Source: an uncultured Acetobacteraceae bacterium
GTDB taxonomy: Bacteria > Pseudomonadota > Alphaproteobacteria > Acetobacterales > Acetobacteraceae
Direction: 5' to 3'
DNA length: 46,313 nt
NCBI GenBank assembly: GCA_937873175.1
Contig: CALMVT010000026.1
Coordinates: forward strand, 1 to 46,313
Position 1 is the first letter of the stretch, and each line of letters opens with the position of its first letter. A model generated the notes under the pieces. The model saw nothing but the letters and a program-made list of their open reading frames with translations. It was not told the origin of the DNA and did not search any database. The position numbers and the translations under genes are program-made. Shown in pieces: positions 8,550 to 16,247 of the stretch.

Positions 8550-9199
8550 CAACGCGAGACTTGGGCGAGGTCCCGGCGCTCGCCCCGGAAATGGCTGAGC
8601 AGCCGCACGACCTCCTCCGGTGCGGGCAGTTCCGGGGTGCGCCACACAAGCATGCCGGCGCGGTTCAACAGGCTCATCGCGGTGGAATGGTCCTCGCCGA
8701 AATCCGATGCTCCATCGAAAAACGCCCGGGCGCGCCCCAGGTCGGCCTTGACAGGGGCCGCAGCGGTCCACGCGGACCCGGCGCCCAGCCCGTCAAGCCA
8801 GGCTTTCATCACCTCCGGCGTGTCGGTGAGGGGGTCTATGCTCAGGGACAGAAGCTGGATGCCGTCGGACGCGATGCCCGCAAGGGCCTCTTGCGTGCGG
8901 GCGAACGTCGCGGCCTCGATCGGGCAAATCGACTTGCATTGGGTGAACATGAGCTGGATCGCCGTGACGCGCCCGAGCAGCCGGTCGCGCAACGGACCGC
9001 GGAACCCGTCGCTGGTGACGATCTCGACGTCCGGCACCGCGAGCGGCGGCTTCACTGGGCCGATGTTGCTATGTGCGAGCGCCGGCACGGCACACAGGGC
9101 GAAGCCGGCAGCCAGCCCGGCCATCACCGAACGCCGGCGGACCGGCAGCGTCGCGCCGAGGTAGCCGGACGCCCCGCCAATGCTAGTTGCTGCCGACAT
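8549..9199 (-). CDS. Sco1/SenC-type copper chaperone (exported)
   Basis: A 216-residue thioredoxin-fold protein of the Sco family, which binds copper in the periplasm and delivers it to, or reduces thiols of, copper enzymes. The copper ligands are visible: C-x-x-x-C at Cys88/Cys92 in TQCKSICP and His171 in EDHST. An N-terminal hydrophobic stretch (about 26-43) preceded by RRR suggests a signal peptide or anchor. The ATG at 9199 has GGAG 9 bases upstream and overlaps the cytochrome gene by 17 bases. Third gene of the operon with the galactose-oxidase-like protein, which makes that enzyme the likely copper client; no cytochrome oxidase genes are nearby. Confidence 0.9.
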   Translation of the reverse strand: MSAATSIGGASGYLGATLPVRRRSVMAGLAAGFALCAVPALAHSNIGPVKPPLAVPDVEIVTSDGFRGPLRDRLLGRVTAIQLMFTQCKSICPIEAATFARTQEALAGIASDGIQLLSLSIDPLTDTPEVMKAWLDGLGAGSAWTAAAPVKADLGRARAFFDGASDFGEDHSTAMSLLNRAGMLVWRTPELPAPEEVVRLLSHFRGERRDLAQVSR

Positions 9200-9677
9200 C
9201 GCTCGTCTCCGTAAGATAGTGCCACAGGCCGAGGCACTGGTTGTCGTCAAGGGTGTAGCGCGGCATTTGCCGGGTGATCAGGATGGAAGCCGGGTCAACC
9301 CCGGTGCGCAGCATTTGGCAGAAGCTCGCGGGCGAGAACGCGGACGGCGGGCCGCCGCGGCGCCCCCGCATCTCCGTCAAGCGCGTCCCGTTCAGCCGGG
9401 GCCCGAAGGAGGCCGCCGCAAGGCCGGCGCCTTCGTGGCAGTTGGCGCAGGCTGCGAGGCGCGGGGGAAGCGCCTCGGGATGGCCCACGATGGCGCCTTG
9501 CAAGGAGGCGTCGCCGAAGAACATGCGGCGCCCCGTCGCGGCCGAAGCGTCAGCAAGCGCGGAGGTCCCGGCCGCCTCCGCCCGCAGTAGGCACGACAGG
9601 GCCAGCAAGCCCATCACCGCGCCGAGAAGCATCCATGCCGCCCGGCTGCGCGCCGGGCTTGGGTGGAATTGGAACAT
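9183..9677 (-). CDS. Mono-haem c-type cytochrome (exported)
   Basis: A 164-residue protein with an N-terminal signal/anchor (about 12-36), one haem attachment site CANCH at 77-81 and a candidate axial methionine, Met138 in the RQMPRY block, followed by the usual C-terminal helix with Trp. Two further cysteines (120 and 148) flank the Met-ligand region and could form a disulfide. It would carry single electrons in the periplasm. The ATG at 9677 lies 10 bases past the stop of the copper oxidase gene, and the 3' end overlaps the Sco gene, so all three are very likely one transcript. It may accept electrons from the oxidase, but that is inference. Confidence 0.9.
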   Translation of the reverse strand: MFQFHPSPARSRAAWMLLGAVMGLLALSCLLRAEAAGTSALADASAATGRRMFFGDASLQGAIVGHPEALPPRLAACANCHEGAGLAAASFGPRLNGTRLTEMRGRRGGPPSAFSPASFCQMLRTGVDPASILITRQMPRYTLDDNQCLGLWHYLTETSDVGSN

Positions 9678-9686
9678 GACACGCAA

Positions 9687-11243
9687 TCACCAGCCGATCT
9701 TGACGATTTTGGCGACGCTCGGCGTGCTCTGGGCGTTGATCCCGAACAGCATGTAGTAGCCGGGCGGGACCACGCCCGGGTCGCCCGGGATTTTGAGTCG
9801 GTAGGTGTTGTTCGCGCCTGCCGTCACCGCGAGCGGGATGCGCCGCTGGTCGTTGTTCACGGTGTGGGTGGTGGCCGAGATCCGCACCGCGTCGAACTTC
9901 AGGTTGGCGGTGTCGGCGGTCACGGAAACGGTTGATCCAAGCAGCGCCGAGGTCGGAGCCGTCTTGATGGCGGGCCGCACCGCCGCCGTGCCGTTGGGGT
10001 TGAACAGGTAGGGTGGCGAGAAGATCTCGGCATTCTCGTGGTTGGCGGTGCAGCCGCCGCCGCACAGCCCCCCGCCCGCCACGAACACGCGGGCGTCGGG
10101 CAGCAGCAGCGCCGTGCTGTGATACGTGCGCGGGGTTTTCATGGGCGCGAGCTGAGTAAAGGTTTCGCTCGCCGGGCTCCACAGCTCCGGAACCAGCACC
10201 GCCCGGTCGTCGCTGAACAGGGTGGCATAGGTTTGCCCGCCCACGATCAGCACCTGGCCGCCCGGCAGCGCCACGCCGTTCGCGAACGAGCGAGGGTAGG
10301 CCATCGGCGCGGTCTTGCGCACCACGACCGGGTTGTTCAGGTCGGCGACGGCCTTGTTGATGTCGATGACGTAGGTGTTCGCGGTTGCCGCGGCGTTCTG
10401 GTAGGCGGGGCCGCCGCCGGTTTTCAGGATCTTGCCCACGTCATACATGACCGCTTGGCCGTTCATGCTGTAACCGTCATCGCCGCGGGTGCCGGCGGAG
10501 GCCATTGCCCCGTTGCCGGAGGTCGTGATCCAGCTCATCTGCGCGCTGGGACCGGCATGGAAGACCAACCCGTCGCTGACCGCGAACAGCCACATGTGGT
10601 TGTCGCCGCGGTAGACCCGGCCCAGGGATACATCTTCCGGGTCGCGGCCGGTGATCGGCGCGGAGGAAATGCCCGGCCGCGTGCTCCAGCCGGCCTCTGC
10701 CGACCAGACCTCGCCGATTCGGTCCTTAGACGCGCCGACCCACGACCCGCCGAGCGTCAGCACGGAGCCGTCCGACAGCATCACGTCGGCGTTGTAGCCG
10801 CGGGCGATGTTCATCGAGGCAGCAGCCGACCACGTGTCCGTTTTCGGGTCATAAAGGTTCGCGTTGGCGCTGCTGCTGCCCCCGTTCACCAGGACCCGGC
10901 CATCGGAGAGCACGGTGATGCCGGGGCAGAACATGTCCGACAAGGTGTTCTTCACAATGCGCAAGGTGGATTGCTGGGTGGCGGGGTCGAACAGGGCGGT
11001 ATGCGTTTGGCTTGCGGACGTGCCGATGTCGCCTTCAAAGCTGAACTCGTTGTTTGACGACCAAGTCAGGACCTTGCCGTTAGGCAGGACGGCTGCAGCA
11101 ACCGGGATGTTCGGCATCGGAATCACCGCCGACCAACTGCCCTTGACCTGTGCCGCAGCCGGATTTGCCTGGGCCGCCAGGTAGCCGGCCATGCACCCTG
11201 CCGCGAGATACTTACTCCAGACCACCCGATCACGATGTTTCAT
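9687..11243 (-). CDS. Galactose oxidase-like copper radical oxidase (AA5-type, DUF1929 C-terminal domain)
   Basis: A 518-residue exported protein: signal peptide about 1-31 (ends PAAAQ), seven-bladed kelch-type propeller, C-terminal immunoglobulin-like DUF1929 domain from about 422. The complete galactose-oxidase active site can be read: Cys106 in MFCPG (thioether partner), Tyr150 in ARGY, Trp168 in GGSW (stacking residue), axial Tyr374 and copper ligand His375 in RTYHS, and His460 in THTVNND. These match Fusarium galactose oxidase C228, Y272, W290, Y495, H496 and H581. The family oxidises primary alcohols or aldehydes to the next oxidation state with O2, giving H2O2; substrate here unknown. 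AGGA precedes the ATG. First gene of an operon with cytochrome c and Sco. Confidence 0.93.
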   Translation of the reverse strand: MKHRDRVVWSKYLAAGCMAGYLAAQANPAAAQVKGSWSAVIPMPNIPVAAAVLPNGKVLTWSSNNEFSFEGDIGTSASQTHTALFDPATQQSTLRIVKNTLSDMFCPGITVLSDGRVLVNGGSSSANANLYDPKTDTWSAAASMNIARGYNADVMLSDGSVLTLGGSWVGASKDRIGEVWSAEAGWSTRPGISSAPITGRDPEDVSLGRVYRGDNHMWLFAVSDGLVFHAGPSAQMSWITTSGNGAMASAGTRGDDGYSMNGQAVMYDVGKILKTGGGPAYQNAAATANTYVIDINKAVADLNNPVVVRKTAPMAYPRSFANGVALPGGQVLIVGGQTYATLFSDDRAVLVPELWSPASETFTQLAPMKTPRTYHSTALLLPDARVFVAGGGLCGGGCTANHENAEIFSPPYLFNPNGTAAVRPAIKTAPTSALLGSTVSVTADTANLKFDAVRISATTHTVNNDQRRIPLAVTAGANNTYRLKIPGDPGVVPPGYYMLFGINAQSTPSVAKIVKIGW

Positions 11244-11621
11244 TGCTGCCGTCCTAACGATGATAACGATCCGCAGCGCCGCACCCGTACCTTTTTGGGA
11301 GCAATCCGCTCTGCTCGTCTAATTTTCGCTATTTAAACGTTTTTGTATCGAAAAGGAATTCACCTTTTCGTAATTGAGCAGCAACGATCGCGGAGCGGCT
11401 GGCCGCAGCCGACTTGCGTAGGAGGCGAAACAAACGGCGGGCCGGGTCACGCATCCAGCGGCGAGCCTGCTCCGTGCTGGTGCTGCGAGACATTGCCCAA
11501 GCCGCCACAACGGACAGAAGCGCTCATTCGGGAGCACCATCCCATCGTTGTAAAAATTAGAGTTTACACGGATCGTGAGATGATTTAAGTTGCGATACTG
11601 CAACGTGAAACGGGTCAGCTC
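11244..11621. other. AT-rich divergent intergenic region
   Basis: About 380 bases between the divergently transcribed copper-oxidase operon and the glycosyltransferase gene, clearly richer in A/T than its surroundings. It carries the palindrome at 11349-11370 and, close to the glycosyltransferase start, a short inverted repeat GTTGC/GCAAC (11589-11593, 11600-11604). Promoters for both directions are expected here but no box pair is good enough to call. Confidence 0.6.
11349..11370. promoter_or_regulatory. Perfect palindrome CGAAAAGG-N6-CCTTTTCG, possible operator
   Basis: Two 8-base arms (11349-11356 and 11363-11370) are exact reverse complements with a 6-base spacer AATTCA. It lies 106-127 bases upstream of the copper-oxidase start, a position that suits a dimeric regulator, though it could also act as an RNA hairpin. 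Confidence 0.45.
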
Positions 11622-12368
11622 ATGATTCCTAAACACATCCACTACGTTTGGGTTGGCGGCCCCTTGCCTCCGGAGCAACAGGCTTTTGTTGAAAGCTGGC
11701 GGGCGACCAATCCAGGCTACACGTTCACGTTGTGGAACGAGAGCAACATAGACTTCTCGATCAAGGCGATACGGGACGCATACACGCAAAAGAAGTGGGC
11801 AAAAGTTGCAGACATGGTCCGGCTGCATGCCGTCCTGAAGCATGGCGGTATCTACCTCGACACCGATTTCCGACTTTACCGGCCGTTGGACTCCCTTCTT
11901 TCCCACGAATGCTTCTTTGGTTTTCAAACCAAGGAGCCATCAAAGGACTGGGTGGCCAATGGTGCGTTCGGCGCCGTTCCAGGCCACTGGTTCATTGCCC
12001 AGGCATTCGCAGCCATTCTCAACATCCGGCCTCTGCTGGGCGCTTTGGAGCGTCCAACAACGTTTGGGCCGAAACTCGTTACCAAGCTCCTGGTGAAGCA
12101 CGGGCTGCACTCATATTCGCCCGATGGCACGATGGTTCAGGACGTTTACCTGTGCCCGACTGAGACTTTCTATCCCTACGCTTTCAATGAGGATTTCCAC
12201 GAATCCTGCATCACTCGGGACACCTTGGCCGTGCATCACTGGTCGAAGTCGTGGGAGAAGAACGTGCCGCGTTGGATACGCATTGCGAAATCGGCCCGCG
12301 CGCGTTTGATCAAGGCGCAAGCCCGGCTTCCCACCTTGTGGGCGGAAGGACTGCATAAACCCGGGTAA
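11622..12368 (+). CDS. GT32-type glycosyltransferase (DXD sugar-binding domain)
   Basis: A 248-residue protein beginning IPKHIHYVWVGG, the hallmark start of capsular-polysaccharide/OCH1-type sugar transferases. The block ADMVRLHAVLKHGGIYLDTD at about 63-82 contains the metal- and sugar-nucleotide-binding DXD motif (Asp80-Thr-Asp82). A conserved HHWSKSW block near 205 ends the catalytic domain. No signal peptide; cytoplasmic or membrane-associated. Likely role is adding a sugar to a surface glycan or glycolipid, acceptor unknown. The gene is isolated from other glycan genes, and its base composition is visibly less GC-rich than the flanks, which with the gene-poor DNA downstream suggests acquisition by transfer. 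Confidence 0.88.
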   Translation: MIPKHIHYVWVGGPLPPEQQAFVESWRATNPGYTFTLWNESNIDFSIKAIRDAYTQKKWAKVADMVRLHAVLKHGGIYLDTDFRLYRPLDSLLSHECFFGFQTKEPSKDWVANGAFGAVPGHWFIAQAFAAILNIRPLLGALERPTTFGPKLVTKLLVKHGLHSYSPDGTMVQDVYLCPTETFYPYAFNEDFHESCITRDTLAVHHWSKSWEKNVPRWIRIAKSARARLIKAQARLPTLWAEGLHKPG

Positions 12369-13320
12369 CAAGTGGCGGCGCCTGCCCGGACCTGCGAGCC
12401 GAGTCAAGGAGGCGGGCGACGCTGCTGGCTTCTGGACCGCCTCAAAACTGTGCGCGGTCACTGGCTTCGTTTCCAGGGCGTCATTTGATCAGCAGGGCTG
12501 TGTTTGCGGCCCCTTCATGTCAGCACCTACACATGCAGCTGGCCTGCGCGTTCTTGGGTAGTAACCCCGCACGCGATGCAGTCGTTGAAGACGCATCATT
12601 TTGCCTGCTGCGCGTGAATACGCTCCGCAGAATGATGCTTAGGAAACTGCAGCGCGGCGTTCCGACCAGCGATGAGGTTCATGACGGTCTGCTGGCGCCA
12701 ACCCCGTCGGCTGCGACCAGGCGGGTTCCGTGCGCCATGCGAGTTTCAGCGTTCAGGCGGCAGGCGCCAGCGGCTGCTGACAGTTCTTGTTCGAGGAGTG
12801 AGAGGAGCTGCTACGCATGGCGGCGGCACAGTTATTACGCTGCCGCACATAGGAAGCGGAGTGTGCGAGTTGAGGACGACTTCACCGACGGCAACTACCA
12901 TTCGCATCAATCGTTTTGATTTCTGCAAGGAGCAGAACGGCACCGCAACTCAGGGCGGCAGCCCCAGTCCTGAATCGCCATCCTGCAAGCGCGGCTCGCA
13001 ACGACGGGACGGTGCAAGAAGCCGTTGATATGACATCGGGCTGCACCGGGAATCACGCATGGAGGCAGCCAGATCAGGCCGCCACCGCCAGCCCCGCAAG
13101 CAACCGCGTATTTGGCCGCATCCCACCAATCCGGCCCCGTTCGCGCTTCACGGCAAGGCCCGTCACTGTCCGCCACCGCGCTGGACTGCGCGCTCCCCTA
13201 GGGTCGTCAATTGGTCCACCCCGAAGAGCCTGCTGTCCGCAAACGCCCTTGCACTGTCCCCGGCCAGATCCGGGCGCCGCTCCCTTCCAGCTCCCGGCCC
13301 AGCCGCATGCTGCAGCGGCC
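12369..13320. other. Gene-free stretch of about 950 bases with stem-loops
   Basis: No frame on either strand gives a recognisable protein or a good start. Codon use in the open frames is not like that of the neighbours (many Cys, Arg and Ser runs shifting between frames), as expected for non-coding or decayed DNA. It contains the long hairpin at 12593-12638 and a distant 9-base inverted repeat GCTGGCGCC/GGCGCCAGC (12691-12699 and 12763-12771). No transposase remnant or tRNA was recognised. Confidence 0.5.
12593..12638. ncRNA. Strong two-part stem-loop, possible structured RNA or mobile-element palindrome
   Basis: GCATCATTTTGC (12593-12604) pairs with GCAGAATGATGC (12627-12638) over 12 bp with a single G-U pair. 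Inside the loop GCGT (12612-12615) pairs with ACGC (12620-12623) around GAAT. No U-run follows on either strand, so a simple terminator is unlikely. Only structure is seen; expression is unknown. Confidence 0.35.
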
Positions 13321-13938
13321 TCAAGAACTCGGGATGTGCGTTCCGCTGAACGGAAAAGGCTTTGAACCTGCCCGGCGCTGCTGCATCAACCACAGCATGA
13401 CCACAGCCATGGCCCAGGTCACCAGCAACACGCCGAGATAGCTGGCGAGAATGGGCACCAGGTTCTCGCGCCCATTCAGTTCCCGTGCGACGCCGAGAAA
13501 GGCAGAGAACACCCAAGACACCACGGAGACTGCGCCGAGCAACGTCGAGGCGATTGCCAGCCGGTTGAAGGCCGCCCCGAATAGCGGCTGTCCGACCCGG
13601 CGCGTCACCATCGGCATCACGATCCTATGCAGCAACACGGCGTTGAGCGTCAGGGCGGTGACGATCGCCAGCTTGGCCCAGAGCTTCTGGTTCATGACCG
13701 ACGCCGGCGCGTTCAAGGCGTTGTCGGTCACCAGAAGCGCCCCGGTGATCCAGATCAGCACCAGCCCGGCGCAAACGGCGTGCGACAACTCGATCAATTG
13801 CCCGGCCGCCTTCTGGCTGACGGTCCCGAACGCAAGCTTTCGGAGCACGATGTAATCGGCAATCAAGGCGCTGCCCAGGCCCAAGGCCAGCGCCAGGATA
13901 TGGCCCAAGACAAGAATGGTATGGAGGCTGTAAATCAC
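13321..13938 (-). CDS. Integral membrane protein, about five transmembrane helices, unknown function
   Basis: A 205-residue very hydrophobic protein with predicted helices near 4-28, 50-70, 85-105, 127-150 and 163-185. Histidines sit at the helix ends or inside helices (His6, His13, His53, His104), a pattern seen in b-haem or copper-binding membrane proteins of the CopD/DUF2269-like sort, but I cannot assign it to a family with certainty. The C-terminal ~20 residues are polar. Start chosen at the GTG at 13938, with GAGGG just upstream; the open frame extends further back into the adhesin gene region without a better start. Downstream of the repeat-protein gene on the same strand, separated by a strong hairpin, so probably its own unit. 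Confidence 0.7.
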   Translation of the reverse strand: MIYSLHTILVLGHILALALGLGSALIADYIVLRKLAFGTVSQKAAGQLIELSHAVCAGLVLIWITGALLVTDNALNAPASVMNQKLWAKLAIVTALTLNAVLLHRIVMPMVTRRVGQPLFGAAFNRLAIASTLLGAVSVVSWVFSAFLGVARELNGRENLVPILASYLGVLLVTWAMAVVMLWLMQQRRAGSKPFPFSGTHIPSS

Positions 13939-13976
13939 GGCGCCCTCTGAAGTCGTCAGGTTCAAACAACGGAGAT

Positions 13977-14006
13977 CCCCCGGCCCGACAATTGCCAGGC
14001 CGGGGG
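13977..14006 (-). terminator. Strong hairpin terminator-like structure after the repeat-protein gene
   Basis: CCCCCGGCC (13977-13985) and GGCCGGGGG (13998-14006) form a perfect 9-bp all-GC stem with a 12-nt loop, 16 bases past the stop of the repeat-protein gene. It lacks a full T-run on the minus strand but is the most stable hairpin in the window. Confidence 0.6.
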
Positions 14007-14021
14007 CGGCGGAGCCGGGCG

Positions 14022-16247
14022 TCAGACGGCGAAGGGAGTCCGGCCCTGCGCATGGCCCGTCGTGACGAAGCTGGTCAGCGGATCGGTCCCGCCGTTGCGC
14101 ACGTCCGCATAGGCGGCCAGATACTTGTTCGTCGAGAACGCGGCCGAGGGATCGCGCCCCTCCTTCCAGCCAAAGGTCTCGTAGTGCTGCAACGGGTTGA
14201 CGCCTGCGACGCGGACGTCTGGGTTGTGAGCGAGGTAGTAATTCGTGTTGAAGTAGGCGTCGGGGTTCAGGCCGGAGCGCCATCCCGTCTGGTCATAGCT
14301 GGCGGTGGCGTCAGCGGCGGCCGGCACGATGGTTGCGTACTGCGCGTAGTAGTATCCCCGGTCCACCAGCGGATCCGGCGCACCAGTCGCCTGCGGCTCG
14401 TTCATGAACGCCATGCGCCCCTCGGCCCGGCCGTAAGCCATGTAGTGCACCAACGGGTTCAGCTTGGCCGCCGCCACGTCAGGGTTGTTCGCAAGGTATT
14501 TGTCGTCGCTGAACGCGAGCGACGGCTGGCGGCCCTCCCTCCAGCCATAAGCCTCGAAATGCGCCAACGGATCGGCCCCCGCGGCGGCCACGTCCGGGTT
14601 GACCTTGAGATAATAGGTCGTGTCGAAAAACTGGTCCGGGTTGTAGCCGAGCTTCCAGCCCACCCGATGGTAGTGAGCGGTCGCATCCTCTCCCGATGCG
14701 GCCACGTCCGGGTGCTGGGCCAGATACCAATGCTTGTCCACCAACGGGTCCGCGGGGGCCGCGGGCGGCGTGACCGGGCTGGCGACGCGGCCCTGGGCGC
14801 GGCCGACCGTCAGGAACTGCTGCAGCGGATCGACCCCGGCCGCCTTCACGTCCTGGTAGGCCGCCAGGTACTTGCTGAGGCTGAAGTTCAGGCTGGGATC
14901 ACGCCCTTCTCGCCAGCCGAAATACTCGAAATGCTCCAGCGGGTTGACCTTCGCCGCAGCCACATCTGAGTTTTGCGCCAAGTACCAAGTCGTGCTGAAG
15001 TATGCGCTGGGATCGCGGCCTTCCTTCCACCCATACGTCAAGTAGTGCAGCAACGGATCGATTTTGGCGGCGGCAACGTCGGGGTTGTGCGCCAGGTAGT
15101 AAGCGGCGTCGAAGTCCGGCTGCGCGTTCAGCACGTGCGTGGTCGTCAGCACCGTGCCGCCGTTGCCGTCGTCGGCGAGGCTGAACTGGTCGGCGCCGTA
15201 GGACGCCGGCCCGCCGGTGAACTGGAAGCGGCCCACCAGGACGCCACCTTGGCTGACCTGCAGCGCGCCGCCCAGGAAGCTGAGGGCGACGTCGCCGCCG
15301 TAGGTCAGACCTTGCAGGTCGATGCTGTCGCCAGCCCGGAAATCCTGCAGCGTCGCGCTCACGGCGCCGGGGCTTTGGAACTGAACCTGTGCGCCTGCCC
15401 CGTTGAATGCGATCGTGCCGGCGTAAACCGTCTGCGCCGCGAAGGACAGCGTGCCGCCCGATTGCAGGGTCACGGTGCCGGACTGGGCGGCCTGGGCCAG
15501 GTTCGCCTGCCAATCCACGGTCAGCGTGCCCGCCACGTTGATCGAGCCGCCGTTGAGCAGCGTGCCGTTGCCGCCCAGCGTGACGGAGGTGTTCGCCGCC
15601 ACGTCGAGCACGGCGCGCTGGCCGAAGGTGACGGTCTCCCCTAGGCCGTCCAGGTCGGTTCCGAGGTTCAGGTAGCTCGCCGTGCGGTATCCCGCGAGGA
15701 AGTTGATCGCGGCGTTGTCGAACAGCGCCGAGTTGCCGAAGGTCAGCGCCGAGCCGCCGACCCGGATCAGGCCCGGCGACGTGCCGTCCTTGGCAACAAA
15801 GCTCGTGTCGTTCAGCAGCGTGAGTTGGCCGTAGTTCAGCAGGGTTAGCGCGCCATAGTTGTAAGGGGTCGAAAGGTCCAGCGTGCCCACCACGCGCACG
15901 CCGTCCAGGACAGCGTCGTCGTTGCGCATGACCACGCCACCATTCATCGCCAGGGTGCCGCCCTTGAGCGTGCCGTTCAGCAGCAGCCGGCCGCTGTTCA
16001 GGTTGAGCGCCTTCTTGACCGTGAGGCCCGGCGCCGCGATGGCGAACGTCGCGGTGGAAGAGTTCAGGTTCACCGTGTCAACAGATGTGCCCGCCACCCC
16101 GCTCACGGTGACGGTGTAGTAGCCCGGCGCGTCGATTGTCGCGCTGTCGCCCTCGGCGCCCGCGCCACCCGGCACCAACCCGGTTGACCAGTTTGACCCG
16201 ATAAACCAGGAGCTGTTGCCCCCCGCCGTCCACTTCGCATTTGCCAT
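14022..16247 (-). CDS. Large surface-type protein: beta-solenoid N-terminus plus nine ~38-residue C-terminal repeats
   Basis: About 741 residues. The first ~370 are Gly/Asn/Thr/Leu-rich with the short hydrophobic periodicity of a beta-helix (ANAKWTAGGNSSWF near the start, then many LTL..GGTL turns), like adhesins and autotransporter passengers. It ends with an LQDFRAGDSIDLQGLTY-type capping segment often seen in secreted Ca-binding-like proteins. From ~378 on there are nine repeats of the form YYLAxNPDVAAAGVDPLxHY..GWxEGRDPS. No classical signal peptide is visible, so type I or another signal-less export is inferred; no secretion genes are nearby. The ATG at 16247 was chosen; a TTG at 16262 with AGGA upstream would add five residues. 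Function unknown; adhesion or matrix role is a guess. Confidence 0.8.
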   Translation of the reverse strand: MANAKWTAGGNSSWFIGSNWSTGLVPGGAGAEGDSATIDAPGYYTVTVSGVAGTSVDTVNLNSSTATFAIAAPGLTVKKALNLNSGRLLLNGTLKGGTLAMNGGVVMRNDDAVLDGVRVVGTLDLSTPYNYGALTLLNYGQLTLLNDTSFVAKDGTSPGLIRVGGSALTFGNSALFDNAAINFLAGYRTASYLNLGTDLDGLGETVTFGQRAVLDVAANTSVTLGGNGTLLNGGSINVAGTLTVDWQANLAQAAQSGTVTLQSGGTLSFAAQTVYAGTIAFNGAGAQVQFQSPGAVSATLQDFRAGDSIDLQGLTYGGDVALSFLGGALQVSQGGVLVGRFQFTGGPASYGADQFSLADDGNGGTVLTTTHVLNAQPDFDAAYYLAHNPDVAAAKIDPLLHYLTYGWKEGRDPSAYFSTTWYLAQNSDVAAAKVNPLEHFEYFGWREGRDPSLNFSLSKYLAAYQDVKAAGVDPLQQFLTVGRAQGRVASPVTPPAAPADPLVDKHWYLAQHPDVAASGEDATAHYHRVGWKLGYNPDQFFDTTYYLKVNPDVAAAGADPLAHFEAYGWREGRQPSLAFSDDKYLANNPDVAAAKLNPLVHYMAYGRAEGRMAFMNEPQATGAPDPLVDRGYYYAQYATIVPAAADATASYDQTGWRSGLNPDAYFNTNYYLAHNPDVRVAGVNPLQHYETFGWKEGRDPSAAFSTNKYLAAYADVRNGGTDPLTSFVTTGHAQGRTPFAV
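14037..15116 (-). repeat. Nine tandem protein repeats organised as three A-B-C triplets
   Basis: The repeats fall into three triplets (about 15116-14787, 14735-14415 and 14357-14037) separated by linkers that each end in DPLVD. Within each triplet the first two units end in GW-x-x-G-x-(D/N/Q)P and the third ends in G(R/H)A(Q/E)GR. The core NPDVAAA and the DPL-x-H-(Y/F) block recur in most units; the first unit of triplets two and three is the most degenerate (DPL replaced by DAT). Confidence 0.85.

Noticed and set aside
12485..13028. Overlapping plus-strand open frames in the gene-poor region
   Set aside because: No ribosome site, high Cys/Arg/Ser content and no recognisable motif in either; treated as non-coding.
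14037..15116. The DNA behind the protein repeats as a CRISPR array or tandem DNA satellite
   Set aside because: The repetition is at the protein level with diverged codons; there are no identical DNA repeats with unique spacers.
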